Below, in pieces: positions 20,757 through 33,680 of a stretch of 64,000 bases of DNA. The notes beneath the pieces were generated by a model. The model ran no database searches and had not been told where the DNA came from. It saw only the letters and a program-made list of their open reading frames with translations. How positions within the stretch are numbered: the first letter of the stretch is position 1; each line of letters begins with the position of its first letter. This DNA is from Isoetes taiwanensis (taxonomy: Eukaryota > Streptophyta > Lycopodiopsida > Isoetales > Isoetaceae): positions 432,001 through 496,000 of the forward strand of contig JAJEKV010000231.1 in NCBI GenBank assembly GCA_021234155.1, written 5' to 3'. Made by a program: the position numbers and the translations under genes.

Positions 20757-23366
20757 CTGCAGGGCCATGAAACAAGAATAATTCAATAATTTTTATGATG
20801 AACATGAGGCCATTTTTATGATCATTTTTATGATTTGCTATAATGTAGCCAGATTGATGTTTGGCCTCCGTGAAGATAAGAGAAAGAGGAGGTTAGGGAC
20901 TTATTTTTCAAAAATCTGAGACGATGAGCTCCGAAAATGGTGAATCCAGCATGAAAGCTTCTGGTTTCTACTTGCAATACTCTGCTTTGAAAATCTGCGT
21001 ACTATGCTCCAATGATTCCTGTGACTTTGTCTGCTGCGATCAATACTTCCATGATCCTTCTTTTTGAGAAAACCATGTGTGATTCATCCTCAGCAGCTCG
21101 CCGAATAAAAACAAAACACTTGGGTGAAAAACACAATTTGGTTAAACGGTTTGAACATCGCCCAAGCAACAAGGTGATCGGCGGGTTTCACAAGCATTAC
21201 CAAGTTTGTAGCAATTTTCTGCACATTCTAGGAATATACTAGCATATATCAAGAATATACTGAAAACCCATACAAGCAAGGGATTGCCCCCTGGGGCAAC
21301 CCAAAAAATAAAAAATTTAAAAGTAATATGAGTTTTAAGTTTCCTATGGGTTCTAGGGATACCAAATCCATAAGTAGGATGACTTTTTGGCCTAAGTATG
21401 TGAGGAATGAGCTAGATAGAAAGAAAAATTCAAAATATGAAGAGGAGGTTATATTGAGTTTTCGGCAGAATGCGGGCCCATTTCTTCCAGAGGCCATAAC
21501 GTCCTCTGTGTCCATCTAGAACACCCTTTGGCCGATGCTCTAGCATAAAAAATAGAGCTAAAAACCTAAATCGGCATACTTGGGAAAAGGCAGCATTAGT
21601 TTTCAATTTAAAGTGCCTAAAATCCTTTTTACGCCCGTTTGACCGTGCACTCGTAGATCCGTGACCTCTTATTTCCAACCCTAGGTCCTTACCACCATGC
21701 CACCATCTATAAGTGTTTCATTTTTCTAAACAACAAGTCTTTTTATTTTCATCTATAAGTGTTTCATTTTTCTAAACAACAAGTCTTTTTAAAATAAAAG
21801 AGGTATATTGTGGTATTGAACTTCCGACCTCCTACACCCAAGCCAACCCCTTTAGCAATAGGTAAGTTCCCTTTCAAAAGATATAATATTTCTTGTTTTA
21901 TTTATAGTGCATCATTTCCTATTCAAATTAGAAGACTGCCTCCGTAAAACCCATGCTATGGTGGCAACAACTCTGCCGGACTTGTGCAACCATGGCAAGG
22001 TGCGCTCACCCCAAAGGTCATTATTGCCCTCGGCAACTGGGTTCCCCGACCATAGTATCACACCTTGTGGATGCGAGATGGATGATGACTCTTCTGAGTG
22101 AGATAGAATCTCCTAAGTTGGATCCTAATCCGCTCTCCACTTTGATAAACATTCGTTCACAGCAATACTCTAGAAGTACGAACTTCTCCAGTACTGATGT
22201 TTAAATTTTTTGCTCTCTAGTAGATGCCTTGGTAGCAAAATTCTTTCAACCCTGCCTTCGTCTAATCTCTAGTATCTTCATCTGCTTTAAATGCTATTTT
22301 ATTTGATTTCACCTGTTAGGAGCTAAGTAACACTATAGAGCCAACCATACCTATTGTTGTTTCTTTTAGTCTCTAAGCCTTGACTCGCCTTACTTCTCAG
22401 AGAATAGACCTCTCTTGACCCAACTAACTAGACACTGTCATGTAGCAACCCTCTAGGCATTGGGTTTGTAAATTTTACCATCACCCTTCACTACTTTTCT
22501 TTATGTTCGTGCTCTTTTTTTTTTCTTTTTTTTTTAAAAAAAATCCCTTTTTCAGGTCATGACACATACTCTGTAACACATAGTGATTACTTGAGTTCGA
22601 ACCCCCCACAGCCATATCAACACCTCACTCGAATCTATTTAGAGCATAAACTTTATTATCAATTTGTACCACCGTTCACCGCCTATATCGCAATGATTAT
22701 ATATCTGCATCACATTCCTGTCAACTTGCGATGGCCAAATCTCTTTTCAAGCTGTTCTACCCTAACACTTGAAGGTATGCCACCTTTCTTGACTCATCAA
22801 CACCTTCAAGAAAACCTACATTTGATTAGGGCAAACTCCTTCCAACCACTATCTTAGTGTCTTAGGGTCATTAAATTAAAAGAATAACCTGCATACCTCA
22901 GGAAAATTAGAACAATAGTCCCAAATGTTAGTACCAATCAGGCACCCTTTTACAACGATTCCTTCTACTCTTAGGTTCCTTTTAAAATTATTGTTCGCTA
23001 TGTTATCCTAGAAATTGAAATCCTTTTATCCCTGAGGCCCGTATTAAGTCTTCGTCAGTTTTTCAAAACCCCTTGCTGCCTTTCAACCCGGTAGCCCACA
23101 CGTATAATAATTCATTAATTTCGTCTTCTTCTTTGCTACCTTCTTGCGACTATCATTGGTCTCCTTTACCCTGGCCTTGAAACGTGTTGCTTCTTACTCC
23201 CAGCACTGCTCATCACCTGTACGCTTGATATAACATATATAAATTCTTCGTCCATAAGATCACCAAATAATCTAACTTTTCAGATCTTCTTTCACCCCCT
23301 TGTTATCTTCTAAATTACTGCTATAAGCTGTATGATGTTTAAAATTACAACTATGTGAACCCAAAT
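20757..23366. other. Long stretch without a recognisable gene
   Basis: Only short ORFs. It contains a 43-bp tandem duplication (21,705-21,793) and a T/A homopolymer run (22,508-22,555). No element ends or RNA genes recognised. Confidence 0.4.
21705..21793. repeat. 43-bp tandem duplication
   Basis: CATCTATAAGTGTTTCATTT... occurs twice in direct succession, ending each time CAACAAGTCTTTTTA. Confidence 0.9.
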
Positions 23367-24826
23367 TGCGACGCATCCCAGACCTATACGATGCTTCCAT
23401 CATATAAATATGGGAAATCCCCCTTCCGTGGCGATCATCACCGTAGAAAGGCCCTCCGTCTACCTTGGGCCACCTGGGATGGTCAAATGCCCGGGTGAAG
23501 GACACGGAGGTGTCATTCGTCCCACGCCTTCTATGGAAGTCCTAGATAGCAGAAGCGTAAATACAAGTTAGCACCTAACACGCAATACATCAAATAGTAG
23601 GCCACCTCGAAGGGTGGCCCGTCCATCATCGATACAAATAACAACCTGACAACAACATAACATATGCAATGCACCAATTTGGGGCTCTAACCCAGGCTCA
23701 GACTCCAGGGAATCAACCAACAGTCAAGGCCTCCAGATAACAATAGATAGAATCATGGCAATGGTGTTAGCTGGCATAGAACAATGACAAGTGTAGTACA
23801 CTCCATCTGCCCCTCATGTGCACACTTTGCAGATAGGCTGAATCATGCTATGACATGGTTATAACCTTCAGGAGACGCAATCTCATGGATTCACCATATG
23901 AGACTACTTCCGGTTACATCTCCCTGGTCCGATGAGGCAGGGAGGAAATGAATTCACTCCCAGAATATGATGGTTCCATGGGTGACTAGAGGATCGTGCC
24001 ACGCTTGGTGAACACACATCCGTACCCGACTTTAACCCCCAAAATCCATAGGCGCACCCATCGAGCCCAAGACGTCCCTTTAGGCACGTATCTTGAGACC
24101 CAGGGGGTGTCAGACCCATACCCGGCCCCAACGCGAGGACCGACTATAAGCCTAGCACACTTAGGCAGGATTCCACCTCCGTTTCACCATCATGCTCTTT
24201 ATCTGGTGTTGAATCACAACATAGCATCTACAGCCAGGTGGGATCTTGTGCACAAGCTGCAATTACTAGGATTTAAGGTGTTCTAGCTAGGAGCATCACT
24301 AAATCTAGATAGCTATTAGGTCTCTACCCCCCTTAATCCCATACAACACAAGAGGAACAGAAAGAGAGAGCAATCATATCCAATCTATCATCAATCTCAA
24401 ATAGATCATAGAATAGATTCTAATGATTCATCTACTCAAACAAGGGTTAGCAGAACACAAACTATGTTATAACTAACCAGTATCTGGGCTGGAGCCAGTA
24501 TCACGAAGAACATCCATAGTACAGATCAGGTTTTAGGGTTAGAACAACTCCTTCCTTCCTCAATCCTTCCCAAACTCGAATTTGGGGCGGAATTGGGGAT
24601 GGGAGCCCAATTTGCCATCCCAAAATGACAAGCTGCTTCTGGCCAATCGAATTAGGCCAAGTGGCACCCTCTAATTAGCTTATGTTACTAATTAATACCA
24701 TTACTTAGCCTAATTAGACTAAGTTAGTTGCAATAAACCCTTTTAGGTTAGTCCCCAATGGTCCCGATACACGGTGACATGTCAGGGTAGTTATATGTAT
24801 ACCATATAAATACATGGAACGTCACA
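23367..24826 (-). mobile_element. 3' LTR of the minus-strand gypsy element
   Basis: On the minus strand it starts TGTGACGTTCCATG at 24,826, directly after a polypurine tract (CTAAGGGGGGTAGAA), and ends ...GGGATGCGTCGCA at 23,367, about 1.46 kb. The same start, end and several internal blocks (for example TCATCGGACCGGGGAGATG, TGAAGGACACGGAGGTGTC) are found in the other three LTRs here. The polypurine tract shows it is a 3' LTR and that the internal region lies at higher coordinates. Confidence 0.88.
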
Positions 24827-24837
24827 TTCTACCCCCC

Positions 24838-26961
24838 TTAGAATAATGTTGTCCTCAGCAATGGAGTTAATGAGTTGAGATAGAAATAATTAATTAAGTG
24901 AAAAAATAACATATACATATATAGCGCATAATGTATTAAAAGTTACATGACAATCATAGATCAGATAAGTTTAGGACCGTAGTCCATACACAACACACTA
25001 GCATGATAACAAAACGGGGAAATACATCCAGGTCCTCAATGGACCTTGTGGTAACAACATAAGATGTAGACAAAACAACATATATAAAACACGGATGGCC
25101 CCTCAGTGCCGTCATAGACAATTGCAAGCCTCTGGTACACGCTACTGACATGCAAAATTATAGTACGTCAGTTCATTATTTAATAATTAAAGAATGTGAT
25201 TAAGGGGACCACCTCCTTTTAAAAAAATAGAAAAAGAAGGGTATCCTATCATGCCTAAGTCTTGCATATCATTGCGGCATAAGCAATGGCCGTGTTCCTA
25301 TTATTGCCGGGATGACTGCGTCCTATGATGTACATGCCCATCCCACCTAAAATGCATCTATCCGACCAGTTCCCTGCATGACCCCTGCTGGGTCAAGCTT
25401 TCATCGCTTACCGCTGCTGTCGGGATTGATAGCATCGTTGATGGTGCGTCCCTGGCATTCTCGCATAAAGTCCGGATAATTCTAATCAAGATCTGTGTTC
25501 AACGCCCATGTGGCATCCTCAGTCGATAAGTGTTTCCACTTAACCAGAGGATTTGAGTCCTTCTGGTTTGTTTGTATGCACAATCGAGAAGAGCCTCTGG
25601 TACTATTTCCAATTGCTCATCCGTCATTTCAAGAAATGTGGATGTATCCAATATTTCCTCTGGGTCAGGAGTATGCTTCTTCAGAAGGCTCACACAAAAA
25701 ACCTTATGGACTTTGAGATGAGCGGAGATTGAGCTTGTAGGCCTTGGGTCCTACCCTCTGAGTAATCTCAAATGGTCCCGCCCAACGGGGTGCCAGTTTC
25801 TTGCAATTTCCAACCTTGAGCTTGGCTTGCTTTACCTTGATTTTCAACCACACAGAATCTCCAACATGGAAGTCTCGAGGTGTGCGATGCTTATCCATAA
25901 TACTCTTTTGCCTACTTCTGGTTGCTATCAAATATCTACGGACTTCCTCAACTAAAACTTGCATATCCGTGAACAATTCTTGGGAGACCTCGACCTTCGA
26001 AACAGGGTTATGCCATCGGAGTTAAGCATTGATAGCCATAGTTAATCATAAAAGAAGACATTCGAGAAGGTTCTTAGAACTGTTATAAGCAAACTCTACC
26101 AAATGGATATAATCGGCCCACTGTGATTGCTTATTCCAAACATAGTTGCATAGCATATCTTCAATAATGCGGTTGGTGCGTTCTGTTTGACCATCCGTCT
26201 GGGGGTGCTATGCGGTACTCATGACAAACTTGGTTTGTATAGTGCCAAAGAAATCTGTCTAGAATCCACTTACAAACTTGGGGCCGTGATCTGAAATAAT
26301 TTGGAGCGGCATCCTGTGGAGTTGGAAAATCTCTTTAGCAAACAGCAATGCCGTATCCAAGGCCATATCAGTGGTGCGCATGGCAAGAAGTGCGCCATCT
26401 TGGAGAGCTTATCGACCATCACCATCAAGGCATCAGATCCCCTAAGGGCCGTGGGAGGCCAACAATAAAGTCCATAGTGATGATTTTCCACTTAGCATTG
26501 AGCACCTCTAAAGGCTTCAATTTGCCTGGAATGCGTAATCGTTCAGCCTTTGTCTGTTGGCAAAACTGCCACTACTTGATACATCTGGCAATGTGCTTCT
26601 TCATACCAGGCCAGAAGTAGCTGGATCGCACCTTAAAATATGTTTTCATAAAGCTAGCGTGTCCTGCTATAGGACTATTATGTGTGTCATGAAGAATGAG
26701 CTTCCGGATGCCTGAGGTCTCCGGCACACATAACTTATTCTTATGATAAAGGAGATTACCTTCCTTCTTAAAATGGCGAATGGTTTCTCGCTTCTTGTCC
26801 GTCCGTGCCTCCTTAGACAAACTGAGCCACACTTCCCTAAATTCATGATCAGTGGGGAGTGTTTGGGCAATAGTCTTTCCAAACTCACTGGTGAGAGTGG
26901 AAATGGCGTTGCAATGCGTGCGAGCCACCACGGGGTGTCGTGAAAGTGCATCTACAACCAG
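24838..26961 (-). pseudogene. Ty3/gypsy integrase region, decayed
   Basis: Minus strand, 26,931 downward: an HHCC-type zinc region (HDTHNSPIAGHASFMKTY, YFWPGMKKHIARC), the catalytic-core start (TMDFIVGLPRPLRGSDALMV, DKLSKMAHFLPCAP), ISDHGPKF-like remains at about 26,280, and PQTDGQTERTNRIIEDMLCN at about 26,205-26,145. Then the C-terminal part (DSVWLKIKVKQAKLKVGNC, LAPRWAGPFEITQRVGPKAY) at about 25,860-25,730. The end of the polyprotein (AEDNIILRGVE) overlaps the polypurine tract before the LTR. Several stops and frame changes. The segment is cut from its RNase H by a solo LTR. Confidence 0.88.
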
Positions 26962-26966
26962 GTTAT

Positions 26967-28548
26967 TGTGACGTTCCCCTAGAATATACGATATAAATAC
27001 GTATATCCTAAGCCCACATCACTATACAAATCTACATTAGTAGACTTGTATGCACCAAGTGTGGGGGCATGGCCAAGTTATTTACATAACTTAGCCAACC
27101 TTAGGAGGTGACCCATTTCCACATGGCTTCACTCTATAGGTGATCGGCCAAATGGATGCGCCATATTGGAGCCAAGTGGCCCTCATGTGAACCCAAACAC
27201 ATAAAAGGCCAAACCCTAAACCTAGACCACTTTTGGCTCCATCAACTTCTGATCCACCAATTCGTGCCCACTACTCTGATTCGAGGATCATCTTCGACAG
27301 CCAAGATTGCAGTAGCAGTCCGAAAGCGCAAGCGTAGCAGAGGAGGGTCATCTACTCGAATCACCTGCTAGAGATGGAGAACCAAGGAGCCGGTGGCAGC
27401 TCGTCAGGAGCAGGTACTTCGAGTAGACTCTAGGGAGTTGCATATTGTACCTACAGTTCTAAACATGAACCTTAATCAATGAACCCTAACTATAAGTTAG
27501 ATGTATATGATTAGGGTCAGTTGTTATTCTTGTTATTTATCATGTTATGTTGATATATGATGATGGTTGATCTTATGTTTGCACCTCTTGTGTATTGGAA
27601 AGGGGGGTAGAGACCTAGTAGCCATTATTTAGATGATGCTCCTAGTTTAGACCCATTAGTTCCCATTATTATGCAGCCTATGCATAGAGCCCACCTGGCT
27701 ATGGAGGCTATAGAGTGACTGAGCACCATACAACGGGGTCAGTGGCAAAGTGGAGGGAGGACCCTGCTGAGTGCGGCTACTGGGGTCCCATAGCCGACTA
27801 GGCTCATAGCCGGTCACTTTGTGCGGGCCGGGTATGGGTCCGACACTTCCTGGATCAATGGTGTCGCCCCGACTCTCAAGAGTTGCAAGTGTTGGCTTGG
27901 CTCTTGTTTTGGGGAGTTCAGTCGAATACGGACGTGTGTCGCCACGATCCTCTAGCCACCCATGGAGCCACTGCACTCTGGGAAGGGGAGATGCAACCCT
28001 TCCTACCTCATCGGACCGGGGAGATGCAACCCGGAGTAGTCTCGTTAGGTGATACCAAGGGATTACGTCTCCGGCAGATTACAGTCACGACAGAGCCTGA
28101 TTTAGCCTATCTCCAAAGTATGCACAAGAGGGGCGGATGGAGTGGTCAATCCTAGCCATTGTCTATTGCCAGCCCAAGTCATTGCCATAACTCGGTCTGT
28201 TCTATCTGGAGGCCCCCAGCTGTCAGCCGACTCCCCCTTGACTCTGACCCCTGGGTAGGAGCCTCTATTTTATGTATTTGATGCATTCATTGTATTGTTG
28301 TATTAGATAACATGGATAGATGGATTACTTTGTTGTTATTGTTGCTAGTGGTTCTGTTGTATATTGTGCTTCCGCTGACATAGGGACCCCTAGAGGATGG
28401 GACGGAATGACACCTTTGTATCCTCTACTTGATAGCCTGGACCCCAGATGTGAGTTAGACAGAGGGCCCATACGACGAGTGCCGTTGGATGGGGAAGGTC
28501 CTTCGATGTATATGGCGGGCTGTCGTATATAGCGCAAGGAGCATCACA
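26967..28548 (+). mobile_element. Solo LTR 1 (TSD GTTAT)
   Basis: 1,582 bp from TGTGACGTTCCCC to GGAGCATCACA, flanked by the 5-bp duplication GTTAT (26,962-26,966 and 28,549-28,553). It interrupts the minus-strand gypsy pol between RNase H and integrase. No internal region, so it is the product of LTR-LTR recombination of an element inserted after the host element. Confidence 0.92.
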
Positions 28549-28553
28549 GTTAT

Positions 28554-29045
28554 GTTTACCAGGTTTATATACCACCTCAAAATCATATTCCTTCAAAAAT
28601 TCCATCCATCTAGGTTGGCGAAGGTTGAGGTTGGGTTGGGTGCAAGATATATTGGAGGCTTTGGTGATCTGTGTCTAATTGGAACCTTCTCCCAAGGAGA
28701 TAGTGCCTCCATATTCGCAAGGCCCGCATGACCGCAAGCAATTCCTGGTCATGCATAGGGTATCGCTGCTCGGCATCATTTATCTTTTTTGGGGTCATAG
28801 GCGATAATCCTTCCTTCTTGCATTAGTACACCTCACGTAGCTATTTTATTGACATCAGTTGCAACCCACTTATCTTTCTGAGGATCTGGCAAGGTAAGAA
28901 TTGGAGCGGTGGTTAATGCTTCTTTCAACTGTTGGAACCCTGACTCAACCTTTTGTTTCCAATGCGTGGCCCAATCCTTGACCTTTTCATGTTTAGTTAG
29001 ATCCGTGAGGGGTTCTCGCCGTAAGCCTTTTGGAGAACTATACAA
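28554..29045 (-). pseudogene. Ty3/gypsy RNase H and RT-RH connection, decayed
   Basis: Minus strand: KVKDWATHWKQKVESGFQQL and LKEALTTAPILTLPDPQKDK (29,000-28,880), then KKINDAEQRYPMHDQELLAV, RRFQLDTDHQSLQYILHP and MEFLKEYDFEVVYKPGKHN (28,790-28,560). This is the same region as 1-443 and continues in sense with the integrase at 26,931. The RT upstream is missing: the sequence switches to plus-strand material at about 29,046. Confidence 0.9.
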
Positions 29046-29977
29046 GGGACGGCCATAGCCCGTCCTGCTTCGTTAAGTGGAATCACTTACCAACGGAAGG
29101 TCCAACATCAATTCTCAAGTGGGATTTTTGTGAACGCTTACTTGGATTTCTTACGGCAATGGCACGCATGCGGCTTCGACGAAAAGCAGCGTGTGCTACA
29201 ACCACCAGCCGATATCTCGCGAGTCTTAGATCCGGCAGGGATCAGGCAGACCATCCTTCATGCAGCAGGGATTGGGTTAGATGCATTCTAAGAATGGGGA
29301 TGGGCATATAGTTATAATAGGACGCCTTCGTCTACGGCTATAATGGGAACATTGCCATTCCTTACGCTGAGATGAATGGCAAGCGTTAGGCACGATAGGC
29401 TTCCTCTTTTATTTTTCCTTTTCTTCTTAAAGGGGTGGTCCCTTCAACCACAACATATAAATTAATTTATAGACACTGATGTCTTGTAATTCTGAAGGCA
29501 AAAAGCGTATAATTTAGCACTTGCAGTCCTTCTAAGGGTGGTTTCGGGTCCATGTTCTTGTTGTGATACGTATTTTCTGTTTGCATTGCCAGGCCCTATA
29601 GGCTTGGGTCCACCGCGGACCAATATTGTGCTTGCTTATGTATTATATCTTGAGTGCCGACTTTTGATAGGACTACAGTCTTACACGATGATTGTGTATG
29701 ATCTATATATGTATCTTTTACAACATAAATAGTTATGTCCCCTTCCATGTAACGTTGTTCCATTAATTACCGTTCAACTTTCGTCGAGTTATAAATTGCA
29801 CATTACGCGTCATTTCAAACTTGATCACCTTGAACATAACAACTTTTGTGTGACTTATAATTTCACGTTACCTCTTTAAGATAGGGAGACTTGCCTTCAA
29901 TATGTCATGTGTTGGCCCAGAGCAAGAATAGTCTTGATGCTGAGGACAACATCATTTTCAAGGTGGGGAGAATGTGA
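29046..29977 (+). mobile_element. 3' end of a plus-strand gypsy element (chromodomain-like remnant to polypurine tract)
   Basis: Begins with a decayed chromodomain-like peptide (PSCFVKWNHLPTEGPTSILK at about 29,075) and ends with the polyprotein tail SLDAEDNIIFKVGRM, whose codons form the polypurine tract AAGGTGGGGAGAATG before an LTR. The stretch between, about 800 bp, is non-coding. The 5' part is absent, so this is a truncated or rearranged copy, opposite in orientation to the pol on its left. Confidence 0.7.
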
Positions 29978-32882
29978 TGTGACGTTCCACATATTTATAC
30001 GCCTTTTGGGTATAAATGCATGACACGTCACTATGAATAATTAATGGTGCATTAATTATTCATAAGCTAAGGGTAGCTATGTTAATCATTAATTGTTAAG
30101 GTGGAAACCTAACCCTAAACCCTAATTCAAATTTAGGGCTTAACCTAATATTAAAAGGGGTTAAAATATTAAATTAGTTAATAATCACTAATCCAAAGTT
30201 GCCACCTGGCCCAAATCGATTGGGCCTTTGAAAGTTTTCCGGCTTCTTTGAAAATTAGTAAAGAGAGAGGTATTTGGGGAGGCCGGTAACGGGCCGGCGA
30301 TGGCGGCTGTCTTCTTGGCAGAATAAACCTAGGGGGCAGCTATGGCCGACCCCATTTTCTTGGTGAATCAAGACTGCCTCAGATGTTGGAGGGCAGTTAG
30401 GGATCTGTGCTACTGAAGGCTGGGCTGTTTGAACTTGCAGTCGAAGTCTTCTTCTTTTCGTTTCCTTTCGTGCAAAAACTAGGGAAGCTTCCTTCCATTC
30501 CTTTTAGCTTCTAATCTTTGATAACAGTTTAGATGCTCTAAGGTTCTTAGCAAGGCGAGTGCGCTCGGTATTTCTACTTCTTGCTTATGCATCTGCCACA
30601 GGTTTCCGGCTATGGGAGTTGTGCCTCAGGTTAGTTTCAGATTTAAAGTGGAGCTCCTTTTCTGCCATTGATCCCGTTCTTGTCAGCTTCTAGTGGTCTG
30701 GCTGGGAGAAGGGATGCAGATTCCAGGAAACAGATACAAACAACCCTGTAGTATGTGTTGACATAAGAAGAAGGAACCACTCTTCAAGTACAGTCCACAG
30801 CTAGAATAATTTTCGGAAGGGACAGCTAAGAAGAAAACGACGTTGGTATCTATAGTACTATTCTGTAACCCTTTTCTTTATGCTGGTGCTAGTATCTGCA
30901 AGAGCTAGACCTTTTGACAGAAGATGAGCGCTTCTGCATCTCTGTTGCAAATGTTTCAAAGACTTTGTGGACTGTTTATCTAACGATTAGCAGGGCTTCC
31001 CCTTTCCCAGAAAGGGGTGGCTTGTGAATTGGTAGTCTGTAGGAATGGGACAGTTCAATGGCCATTGACTTCTAGTGGGCGGGAGACCCTAGAAAGGTTA
31101 ATTTATTGGTCTTCCAGGAAGACAAGGCATGCATGGCTAGATGCAAATGGATCAGGTGTGGGTCAGGATTCTAGCAGTGGCGTTCCGTTTGGTCCACTTG
31201 GTGAGAAGAAGGTCGAGTGCCTCATTGCATGAGGCACCCCCTATAGTATTGCTGCAGCAGCTGATGGGATCAGCACTATTTTCAAAGGGGAGCGTAAAGA
31301 GGATCTTGTCTCTAGTTTGGCAGCTGACCAGTGCTATTGCCTACTCCCTTTCTTGCTATTGGCTATATCTGAGGGCCTGTTTTTGAAGCAATGATGCAGT
31401 TGGGGCATGTGGAAAGACAGGAACTTTGCTCCCATAGTATCTGTTTGGAGAAGAGGCCTTGTTCAGTAATTGGCCCTAGTTGTGTCATTATGGTCTAGGA
31501 AATTAGTCGTTGTCTCCTGTAGTATCATATGGAAAAGAAGTTGAGAGAGGCTCGAAGAGTACTAGGCCCAGAGTCTGGACTGCCATTCATGGATACGAGA
31601 AGCGGTAGCAGCTCTAGACTGTATGTAAATGTTTATTCTTTGAATATAATACAGATCCTTGACTTCAAAAAAAAAAAAAAAAAAAAAAAAAAAAGAAATC
31701 GATTGGGCAAGGCAGGCTTGCTAATTTGGGACACCCAAATTGGGGTTTCCATCCCAATTTGCCCCAATTCGAATTGGAGGAGATTGATGGAGGAGGAGCT
31801 GCTGTTCAACCTTGGTTCCAGCCAAAGGGATGGAGAACAAGAGAGATAGCTATGATATCGGTTAGTTTTAGCATAGCTTGTATTCTTCTGGCCCTTGTTT
31901 GAGTAGATGGATGATTAGATTCTATTCTATGATCTACTTATGATGATGATGATGGATGTTTGTAAGCTCCTAGCTAGAACCCCTTGAATCCCATTAAATG
32001 CAGCATGTGCACAAGAGCCCACCTGGCTGTGGATGCTGTGTTGTGGTTCAATACTAGATAAAGAGCATGATGGTGAAACGGAGGTGGAATCCTGCCTAGT
32101 TTGACTACATGATACCTATAGTGTGCTAGGCTTATAGCGGCCCTCGCCTTGGGGCGGGGTATGGGTCTGACACTCCCTGGGTCGCAAGATACGTGCCTAA
32201 AGGGACGTCTTGGGATTTTGGGGGGTTAAAGTCAGGTACGGATGCGTGTTCACCAAGGGTGGCATGATCCTCTAGCCACTCATGGAACCATCATGTTCTG
32301 GGAGGGGATTCATTCCCTCCCTGCCTCATCGGACCGGGGAGATGTAACCGGGAGTAGTCTCATAGGGTGAATCCATGAGATTGCATCTCCGGAAGGCTAT
32401 AACCAGTGCATGCCATAGCATGATTCAGTCTATCTGCAAGCGGATGGAGTGGACTAACCTAGCCATTGTTCTATGCCAGCAAATGCCATGTTATACTTCT
32501 GTCTGCTGTTATCCGGAGCCCTTGAATGTCAGTCGACCCCCATGAGTCTGAACCCGGGGTAGAGCCCTTATTTATAGTGTAGTTCCTTTGTTATATGGGT
32601 ATTCTGTTGTTAGTTGTATTGATGATGATGGGCCACCCTTCGTGGTGGTATATTATTTATTAGTATTGTTGCCAGGTGCTAACATGTATGTACACTTCCG
32701 CTATATAGGATTCCCATAGAAGGCGTGGGACAAATGACACCTCGTGTCCTTCACCCAAACACTTGGCCATCATAAGTGGTCCCAGTCAGACGGAGCCTTT
32801 CCGTGGTGATGGAGTTGCCATGGGAGGGAAATTTCCCATAATTATACGATGGGAGCATCGTATGGGTTTGGGGAGCGTCACA
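29978..32882 (+). mobile_element. 3' LTR of the plus-strand gypsy element, split by a retrocopy
   Basis: Starts TGTGACGTTCCACA and ends GGGGAGCGTCACA. Its span is 2,905 bp, but 1,483 bp are the inserted retrocopy and its duplicated target, giving an LTR of about 1.42 kb, in line with its relatives. It aligns in reverse complement to the LTR at 23,367-24,826 over most of its length (CCATACGATGC, TGAAGGACACGAGGTGTC, TCATCGGACCGGGGAGATG). Confidence 0.88.
30226..31695 (+). mobile_element. Polyadenylated retrocopy 2 inside an LTR
   Basis: 1,470 bp flanked by the 13-bp duplication AAATCGATTGGGC (30,213-30,225 and 31,696-31,708). It ends in 28 A preceded by CCTTGACTTC. No long ORF and no RT. It is a cDNA copy placed by LINE machinery, from an unidentified transcript or non-autonomous LINE. 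It is younger than the LTR that it splits. Confidence 0.9.
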
Positions 32883-33420
32883 GAAGCTTTCACCGAATCA
32901 TCTGCCTTTGCAATGCATGCCTTTTCTTGATGGCGTGATGACGGTAATCAACATGCATCTTCAAACTTTCATCCTTCTTCTTCCCAAATAGCATTTGGAC
33001 CATAAAGGGTGAGACACTAGGTTTGAAGAAGCCTAACTCCAATAGTTCTTGCAACTATTTCTTGAGCTCAACTAGCTCTGGAGTGCTCATTTTGCGAGAG
33101 GGCTTATGGTGGGCTTCGTGTCTAATGGGAGGTTAATTTTACACTCAACTCCCATGTGAGGAGGAGGTTCTTGGATCTCATCTGGGAAGAGATCTAGTTA
33201 GCTTTGCAATTGTGGTAGGAAGCTTGACAGAAGTTTTCTTTTCCTTCTTTCCCGTATCATTTGGATGAATGATTTGAAGATGTATAGCCACCTTATTCCT
33301 TCCAATGGACTTATGTAACTTCTTTGCAGATATGAATTGCATGATTGGGGCAACTTCTTTGTGATACTTATTCATGAGTTTTTGTTCCCTTTTCACATTG
33401 TTTAGGTGCGACATTTCTCT
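32883..33420 (-). pseudogene. Ty3/gypsy protease-RT spacer and RT N-terminus
   Basis: Minus strand, 33,414 downward: spacer (MSHLNNVKREQKLMNKYHKE, KEVAPIMQFISAKKLHKS), then EPPPHMGVECKINL, MSTPELVELKK, LQELLELGFFKPSVSPF and GKKKDESLKMHVDYR at about 32,960. This is the RT N-terminal block, matching VKKKDGG...IDYR of the first element. It is cut at 32,883 by the plus-strand LTR. The remaining RT should lie between this piece and 29,045 but is missing. Confidence 0.82.
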
Positions 33421-33680
33421 ATTGAGTTTTTATTTCAGTCCACAATGCACTCTACTTGCCACTTTTTCTCAATGATAATGGCTCATGTTCTATAAAAGTA
33501 AAAAGCATTTCTCCTTCAACATGCTTATAATCAGAGTTACTATGGACGTACACATTCAAAGATCATGTACCATGTTGGGAGTGGCATTTCTAATGCACCC
33601 TTCCTCTAGAGTTATAATGGGCGTAGACGTACATGTTCACAAGTTCATATACCTTGTCATAATATAATTGACCATCCATC

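Noticed and set aside
30105-30135. Telomere-like CCTAACCCTAAACCCTAA
   Set aside because: Only two to three units inside an LTR; not a telomere or interstitial array.
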